Positions 21,396-25,444 of a stretch of 25,444 nucleotides of DNA are shown here, in pieces (position 1 is the first letter of the stretch; every line of letters begins with the position of its first letter). Made by a program: the position numbers and the translations under genes. The notes beneath the pieces are model-generated. The model worked only from the letters and a program-made list of their open reading frames with translations. It did no database searches and was not told where the DNA came from. Source of the stretch: a virus; IMG/VR virus record IMGVR_UViG_3300017971_000719, positions 1-25,444 of that record; one strand, given 5' to 3'.

Positions 21396-21917
21396 ATGAG
21401 CAGACGGCGACTAGAAAAGAGGCTCGAACTCCTGGAGAGCCGAGCCGACAGGGAACGCATGCGACGCTTGGCCGCGATGGGAGACGTGGAGGCCGGTGAG
21501 GCACAGCGTCGCAGTCTGGCGCGACGAGACATGGGTTTCATCGATCTACTCGAGCTTGAGGTGAAGAGATTCCGGGTTCCCGGCTACACTGCGAGTGCTC
21601 AACTCTACGCCCAGGCACCTGGGAGCAGACGTCGCGTGAAAGCCGGTCACGTGGAGATCAAGCCCGAGTTCGGTGAGTTCGATGCCTATGTGGATCTCCG
21701 ACGGAAGAACGTGCTGATCAAACGCTTTCAGCATCCTAGAGAGCGCCGGATCCCGCCAGATGTGCTCGAGCAGCTCGGCTGGCGTGTCAAAACAAGCATG
21801 GGCGTGCCTGACATCGACAAGACGTTGACGATCACAAGCATGCAGGACGCGGCGCGGAAGACAGTAGACGCGATCGAGGAGCTTGTGCGGGCCACGTTGC
21901 GCAGGAAGCGGAGGTAG
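21396..21917 (+). CDS. putative capsid-targeted protein with shared N-terminus, unknown body
   Basis: The 173-residue protein begins MSRRRLEKRLELLESR, with L-L-E before SR, then RERMRRLAAMGDVEA, the second module also found in the proteins starting at 14617 and 21256. The remaining ~130 residues contain beta-rich sequence (GHVEIKPEFGEFDAYVDLRRKNVLIKRF is split over 21640-21725) and end in a basic tail (RATLRRKRR). It has the same promoter, leader and length as the gene at 14617, so the two may be distant paralogues, but their C-terminal parts show little similarity by eye. It ends 5 bp before the structural gene at 21923, whose ribosome site lies inside its last codons. Confidence 0.76.
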   Translation: MSRRRLEKRLELLESRADRERMRRLAAMGDVEAGEAQRRSLARRDMGFIDLLELEVKRFRVPGYTASAQLYAQAPGSRRRVKAGHVEIKPEFGEFDAYVDLRRKNVLIKRFQHPRERRIPPDVLEQLGWRVKTSMGVPDIDKTLTITSMQDAARKTVDAIEELVRATLRRKRR

Positions 21918-21922
21918 TTGGT

Positions 21923-22892
21923 ATGCCCAGCGTCAGCCTGACAAATCTGACTGGCACCGAGATCCTTTTGCAGGATCTCTACGCACCCATTCAGCCCGGC
22001 GCGACCATCGTGCTCGATCGGCCTGTGACGGCATGGATGGATGCGCCGCGCATTGCCGAGCTGGTAGCTGCGGGGCAGCTGTCCTTCCAGAACGTCTACA
22101 CCGCGGACGAGATCGCCTCGGGCTTCACACCATATCCCGGCATGGGGAGCAGCGCGCCGCAGGCGGATCTGGCGGCGTTGGGCACGTTGGGCACGGCAGC
22201 GCTTCCCGATGGCGTGATGGTGTACGTCTCGAGCGTGCAGGACATATACACGCTGGACAAGGCGGGCTCACACACGCCGGACGGTCTCACTGTCATCGCC
22301 GGGGCTACCGGTGGCTACTGGCTGTCCAGACAACAAGGGCGCTGGGAGGACGTGCAGGGAAACGTGTCCGAAGGCGTCGCCGGGGCGGCTCTCACCTACG
22401 AGGCCTTTCGCGACACCCTTCAGGATGCTGTTTCTGAGGCACAATCAGAACGACGAGCTGCATTTTCGTTACCAGCTGCCACATGCCTGGAAGGCGGGCA
22501 CAGCTGTTCGCCCCCACATTCACATGCTCCCTGCTGCGGATCCAGCCGCTACGGAAGTGGCGTCGTTTGATGGGTACTACACGTGGAGCCGTGTCGCCGG
22601 CGCAGCCATTCCTGCGTTGGCAAGTTGGACGCCGTGGTCGGCCACCGTGTCCGTGGATCCGGGCGACGTCTACGTGCAGAAGATCATGAGCGTCGGGCTC
22701 ATAACGCCGCCTGCCTGGGCTGTCGAATCGACGATCTTTCTGCTCTACGTGCGTCGGTTCGGGACGGATGCCTCGGACACATACGACACCAACAAGGACC
22801 ACGGCACTGTTGCGGCGAACCTCGGCATTCTGAGCGCGGATCTGCACTACCAGATCGAGAGGGCAGCGAGTGAGATCGAGTTCCCCACATAG
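21923..22892 (+). CDS. phage structural protein with an apparent +1 frame break
   Basis: Two overlapping frames make one protein of about 322 residues. The first (from ATG 21923, GGAGG upstream) encodes a beta-rich N-terminus (SLTNLTGTEILLQDLYAPI, GATIVLDRPVTAW) up to YEAFRDT at 22397-22417. The second, in the +1 frame, continues FRMLFLRHNQNDELHFRYQLPHAWKAGT-like sequence, with a PHIHMLP motif of a kind common in phage virion proteins, to TAG 22890-22892. Skipping C22418 in the CCC at 22416-22418 joins them cleanly. The unshifted frame runs to 22570 with junk-like Cys/Ser/His sequence. The break may be an indel, a sequencing error in a C run, or a programmed shift. It probably forms part of the head or tail surface. 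Confidence 0.7.
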
Positions 22893-22918
22893 CACTGACA
22901 CACTGCGGGAGGTAGAGA

Positions 22919-23170
22919 GTGGAAATCCTGAGTGGACCGACGTTCATTGACCCGACAGCCATAGCTCCAGAAGGCCACCACGTCGTCGTGCGCAGCAATC
23001 GGCTCCGCACCGACTCGGGCACATTCAAGCTGCCAGGGACGCCCGTGGCCCTCGTTCGTGCGCCTCAAGAGGGTGAGGTCGTTGAAGACGACGATCGTTT
23101 CACGGTGATCTGCCCTCTCAGTATGCAGCCTGTGGCCTTCGTTCGGGTCGTCGAATTCAACGAAAAATAG
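22919..23170 (+). CDS. small hypothetical protein
   Basis: An 83-residue frame starts GTG 22919 after a good Shine-Dalgarno (GGGAGGT at 22907-22913). It reads MEILSGPTFIDPTAIAP and looks beta-rich with short strands (HHVVVRSN, FTVICPLS, FVRVVEF). It follows the structural gene by 26 bp and is probably in the same operon. Its stop lies in the first copy of a 12-bp tandem repeat. No family is recognised; a small virion or decoration protein would fit the context but is unsupported. Confidence 0.62.
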   Translation: MEILSGPTFIDPTAIAPEGHHVVVRSNRLRTDSGTFKLPGTPVALVRAPQEGEVVEDDDRFTVICPLSMQPVAFVRVVEFNEK

Positions 23171-23184
23171 GCCGAAAAATAGGC
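23161..23184 (+). repeat. 12-bp A-rich tandem repeat at a gene end
   Basis: CGAAAAATAGGC occurs twice in tandem (23161-23172, 23173-23184) and is followed by GAAAAAAC. The first copy holds the TAG stop of the preceding gene. AGGCC 23169-23173 and GGCCT 23196-23200 are also complementary. It is the most A-rich stretch of the window. Confidence 0.75.
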
Positions 23185-23225
23185 GAAAAAACATTGGCCT
23201 AAGTGACTGTAATTTCTACAGAAAG

Positions 23226-23255
23226 CTGGCTTATGGCCAGCTGGCCATAAGCCAG
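23226..23255. repeat. perfect 30-bp palindrome
   Basis: The 15-base arm CTGGCTTATGGCCAG (23226-23240) is followed directly by its exact complement at 23241-23255. A second inverted repeat, ACACAG (23257-23262) / CTGTGT (23267-23272) with a TACC loop, follows two bases later. No T-run follows, so it is not a classical terminator. It lies 51 bp before the gene at 23307. It could be a dimeric protein binding site, a cruciform, or a transcript stabiliser. Confidence 0.9.
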
Positions 23256-23306
23256 AACACAGTACCCTGTGTGTGCCGTGCGCCATGCAGGAACAAGGAG
23301 TAGACA

Positions 23307-23732
23307 ATGGCTCGATTTCACACACCTCGTCTCTTCTCCGGCTACCGGTTCATGGTCGTCATCCCCAAGAAGGAGACTCAGATCGGAGTCATGAACGTGT
23401 TCTCGTCTCCGTTCGACGGCACCGTCTGGATCGGTCGCGCTCACCAGGACGCTGACGGCGAGCCAGAGACGCTGCACGAGGCGCTCAGCGGTGTCTCGCA
23501 CATCGACGTCTATATGTTCCCCTTCGGTAACTCTCGAGACCTGGCGAGCACGACAGCGCGTCGTCTGGGCGTCAATTTCGCCATGTGCGACTGGGTCCCG
23601 CTGCAGCTCGATGCCACCGAGAGTGGACCAGCTATCGAGTGGGTTGCTCTTCGTGGTGTCCAGTACGACGGCCCGGAGAATGTGGTTCCGGCACAGGATC
23701 CCTTGCTCTCACTGTTGTTGAGTCCCGCATAG
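23307..23732 (+). CDS. hypothetical protein
   Basis: The 141-residue protein starts MARFHTPRLFSGYRFMVV at ATG 23307, preceded by AAGGAG (23294-23299). It is compact, with alternating strands (MVVIPKKETQIGVMNVF, TVWIGRAHQ, HIDVYMFPF) and a C-terminal hydrophobic stretch (PLLSLLLSPA). C-ending codons are frequent (ATC, GTC, TTC), similar to the capsid gene, hinting at strong expression. It sits alone between two regulatory-looking gaps, 23171-23306 and 23733-23887, so it may be a monocistronic virion protein. No family is recognised. Confidence 0.68.
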   Translation: MARFHTPRLFSGYRFMVVIPKKETQIGVMNVFSSPFDGTVWIGRAHQDADGEPETLHEALSGVSHIDVYMFPFGNSRDLASTTARRLGVNFAMCDWVPLQLDATESGPAIEWVALRGVQYDGPENVVPAQDPLLSLLLSPA

Positions 23733-23776
23733 CCTCACCCGTCAACAGTCGACCCGATGACAAGAGGGCTGCGTCT

Positions 23777-23800
23777 CTCTGTGTGTAGATCTGCACAGAG
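23777..23800 (+). other. 7-bp stem-loop after the gene ending at 23732
   Basis: CTCTGTG (23777-23783) pairs with CACAGAG (23794-23800) around a 10-base loop. There is no T-run. It may end or process the upstream transcript, as it lies just before the promoter at 23806. Confidence 0.35.
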
Positions 23801-23805
23801 TGAGT

Positions 23806-23834
23806 TAGACAATCACTGCGCGGTGCTCTACTCT
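23806..23834 (+). promoter_or_regulatory. sigma-70-like promoter before the Pro-rich gene
   Basis: TAGACA (23806-23811, five of six matches to TTGACA) and TACTCT (23829-23834) are 17 bp apart. The predicted transcript would begin about 45 bp before the GTG start at 23888. Confidence 0.45.
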
Positions 23835-23887
23835 TTCTGCGAGAACCGCTTTGTGCGTAGTGGCGTGTGTTACAGTGGAGGAAGGCC

Positions 23888-24526
23888 GTGAGTGCCGCAA
23901 AAGAATTGTTCAGGGACCTGGCCGATCTGGGAGTGTTCAACGACGGTGAGGCGGCTGGGTCGGATGAAACAATGGCGCAAGCAGTAGAACTCGTTGCGGA
24001 GATCGAGGGTCGGATGGAGGCAGCAGAAGACATGCTGCAGGGGGTGCGTGAGTTGACTGCGCGGCTGCGAGCTCTTCTCACGGGTGATGGTGAGTTCGTG
24101 GCCGAAACACGGAGATCCACACCGCTGGTGCCTCCGGTGCGTTCTATGGTGCCGCCGAACCTGCCGAAGGCAGACAACCCGGTGGTTCACCGTGTGATGG
24201 CTTCCGACATGCAGGTGCCTCAGGTCCAGCCGGCGCACCAGTACGGGCCGGCAGTGATGCCAGGATCCATGCCCGTTCAGGCCAACCCGCCCGGTCCTAT
24301 GCCGACACCACCGCCTGGCCCCATGCCAACACCGCCGCCGTCACAACATGCGGCGAGCATAGCCCTGGGAGAGGCGCCCTTAGCGGCTCCCGACGGCATG
24401 CCTTCGGTGCAGCCTCCTCCTCTGCGGCCTCCCCCAGAGCTGGTCAGGCCACCAACATCTGGCCTCAGTCCTGACATTAGCGGGTACCTTGGACCCGGCA
24501 TCGATCCATCGAAACTCCCGAGGTAG
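23888..24526 (+). CDS. hypothetical protein with helical head and Pro-rich tail
   Basis: The 212-residue protein starts GTG 23888 (MSAAKELFRDLADLG) with GGAGG at 23877-23881. A GTG at 23867 would place the Shine-Dalgarno inside the gene, so it is rejected. Residues ~25-65 look like a coiled coil (MAQAVELVAEIEGRMEAAED). From about residue 75 the chain is Pro-rich and probably disordered, with the tandem words PGPMPTPPPGPMPTPPP near residue 140 and QPPPLRPPPELVRPP further on. It may be a virion adaptor or linker protein, but nothing specific supports that. It is followed closely by the gene at 24537. Confidence 0.65.
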   Translation: MSAAKELFRDLADLGVFNDGEAAGSDETMAQAVELVAEIEGRMEAAEDMLQGVRELTARLRALLTGDGEFVAETRRSTPLVPPVRSMVPPNLPKADNPVVHRVMASDMQVPQVQPAHQYGPAVMPGSMPVQANPPGPMPTPPPGPMPTPPPSQHAASIALGEAPLAAPDGMPSVQPPPLRPPPELVRPPTSGLSPDISGYLGPGIDPSKLPR

Positions 24527-24536
24527 GAGATCAGTG

Positions 24537-24938
24537 ATGTACGTGAGGAAAGATGACAACAAGCGCGTGTTCTGGAAGGGCCTCATTCGTGCGGGAGAAG
24601 TGGTGCCAGATGCGTTGGCTCTGGCGCATCCCGATGCGTTCGAGTGGGTGGTGGGTGACGGTGCAGAGAACGAGCCTGACGCTTCGATGCCCGACGTCGA
24701 CACCGCCTGGGAGATGACAGAGGCGGATCTCGAGGACGATGGAGAGGACTTCGAAGAGGAGATCTCTGGTGAGCCGTTCGAGGGCTACGACGACATGAGC
24801 GTTCCTCGCATTGCCGGGGAACTCAGGCGCATGGAGCTGTCGGACACGCAGCTGATGGTGGTCCGAAACTATGAGGTGGCAAACAAGGACCGCTCGACGT
24901 TGCTGCGCGAGATCGACGAGCTGCTCGAAGAGGAGTGA
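24537..24938 (+). CDS. acidic hypothetical protein
   Basis: The 133-residue protein starts MYVRKDDNKRVFWKGLI at ATG 24537, seven bases after AGGAG (24525-24529); an earlier in-frame ATG lies inside the upstream gene and has no ribosome site. The N-terminal ~40 residues are a small basic module, followed by an acidic linker (EADLEDDGEDFEEEIS). A C-terminal helical module follows (MSVPRIAGELRRMELS, LMVVRNYEVANKDRSTLL), a layout I associate with small phage structural proteins ending in a helix-pair recognition module. That association is from memory and weak. It is 4 bp upstream of the neck-type gene. Confidence 0.62.
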   Translation: MYVRKDDNKRVFWKGLIRAGEVVPDALALAHPDAFEWVVGDGAENEPDASMPDVDTAWEMTEADLEDDGEDFEEEISGEPFEGYDDMSVPRIAGELRRMELSDTQLMVVRNYEVANKDRSTLLREIDELLEEE

Positions 24939-24942
24939 TCCA

Positions 24943-25444
24943 TGACCTCACCCACGCGCCCTCGTCGCAATCTGATGGACGAGAAGCAGCTCAAAACTTG
25001 GCTGCTGCGGCAGATGGGCGCGCCGCAGGTGGCCGTGGAGCTGCACCCGGCGGATCTCGACGATTTCATAGAGGACGCCAAGGACTGGTTCATTGCTCAC
25101 AAGGGAGTAGAACGTCAGTGGAAGACTCCTGTGCTCACAGGACAGGTCGAGTACTTCGTGCCCGAGGACGTAGATGCTGTGCTCGACGTCTATCTGCCTG
25201 GCTCTCGCTACGATCTGCGACCATACTACGACCCGGCTGCTCTTGGCCTATACACGCTGCCTGCCGACTATGTCGTGCCGCGCGGTGAGTTCATGATCAA
25301 CTCTGGTGTGCAGCAGCGTCTTCAGTACTTCGAGACCGCGCAGCGCACGTTTTCTGTCGAGCCCGACTGGATGTGGGACGAGGTCGAACGGAAGATCATC
25401 CTCACTCCGCCTCCAACGAACGCCGGCGACATGATCGTGGTCTA
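24943..25444 (+). CDS. phage neck/structural protein, partial (runs off right edge)
   Basis: An open frame from ATG 24943 to the edge gives 167 residues and no stop. It begins MTSPTRPRRNLMDEKQLKTW, then LLRQMGAPQVAVELHPADLD, an FIEDAKDWFIAHKG helix and VEYFVPEDVDAVLDVYLPG. This layout (LKxWxLRxxGAP, then a helix ending WFxxxKG, then a beta strand with D-V-D-x-V-L-D-V) recalls a family of virion proteins encoded near the neck genes of large phages. The end, WDEVERKIILTPPP, is typical too. The exact role (neck, connector or tail completion) is not known to me. A shadow frame covers the same DNA on the same strand. Confidence 0.66.

Noticed and set aside
23226-23272. Rho-independent terminator
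   Set aside because: Stems are strong but no T-run follows either one.

Overview
This window is a segment of a tailed bacteriophage genome (or a prophage) with a T4-type head module. The evidence is a consecutive set of genes for a terminase large subunit, a gp20-like portal, an acidic core protein, a small basic protein, a gp21-like prohead protease fused to a scaffold, and a gp23-like major capsid protein, followed by neck/structural genes. The DNA is GC-rich, genes are tightly packed with many ATGA overlaps, and promoters look sigma-70-like. The host cannot be named from the sequence. No rRNA, tRNA or CRISPR array was seen.

Layout. 1-1882: a minus-strand gene cut by the left edge, a T5orf172/Mug113-type GIY-YIG-like gene, and a deoxynucleoside kinase. 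2039-13076: the packaging and head-assembly module. Its terminase carries two inteins inside the Walker A loop, separated by only six extein residues. 13165-14064: a free-standing LAGLIDADG homing endonuclease with a zinc-ribbon tail. 14080-21917: about ten unrelated small proteins on both strands, most starting with the same ~16-residue amphipathic segment (consensus MSRxxLxxRLxxLExR) and often the same leader DNA. 21923-25444: structural and hypothetical genes, one with a frame break, plus intergenic DNA holding a perfect 30-bp palindrome.

The most interesting part is 14080-21917. The shared N-termini resemble the cleavable capsid-targeting sequences of T4 internal proteins: a short helix ending in L-x-E followed by A/G/S/T-R. 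A gp21-type protease, whose family cuts after (L/I)-x-E, is encoded just upstream. The attached bodies differ: an R-S-E ADP-ribosyltransferase-like domain, a second possible ADP-ribosyltransferase, a GNAT-like domain, a ParB-like domain, winged helices and unknown folds. I infer a cassette array of capsid-packaged proteins ejected with the DNA to act on the host, whose shared leader and N-terminus would let cargo domains be swapped. This is a hypothesis from sequence alone.

Other oddities: an in-frame amber codon inside the GNAT-like gene, an internal restart that appears fused to the ParB-like gene, a zinc-ribbon scar of a lost homing endonuclease, and two divergent promoter regions sharing a perfect 25-bp block 6.8 kb apart.
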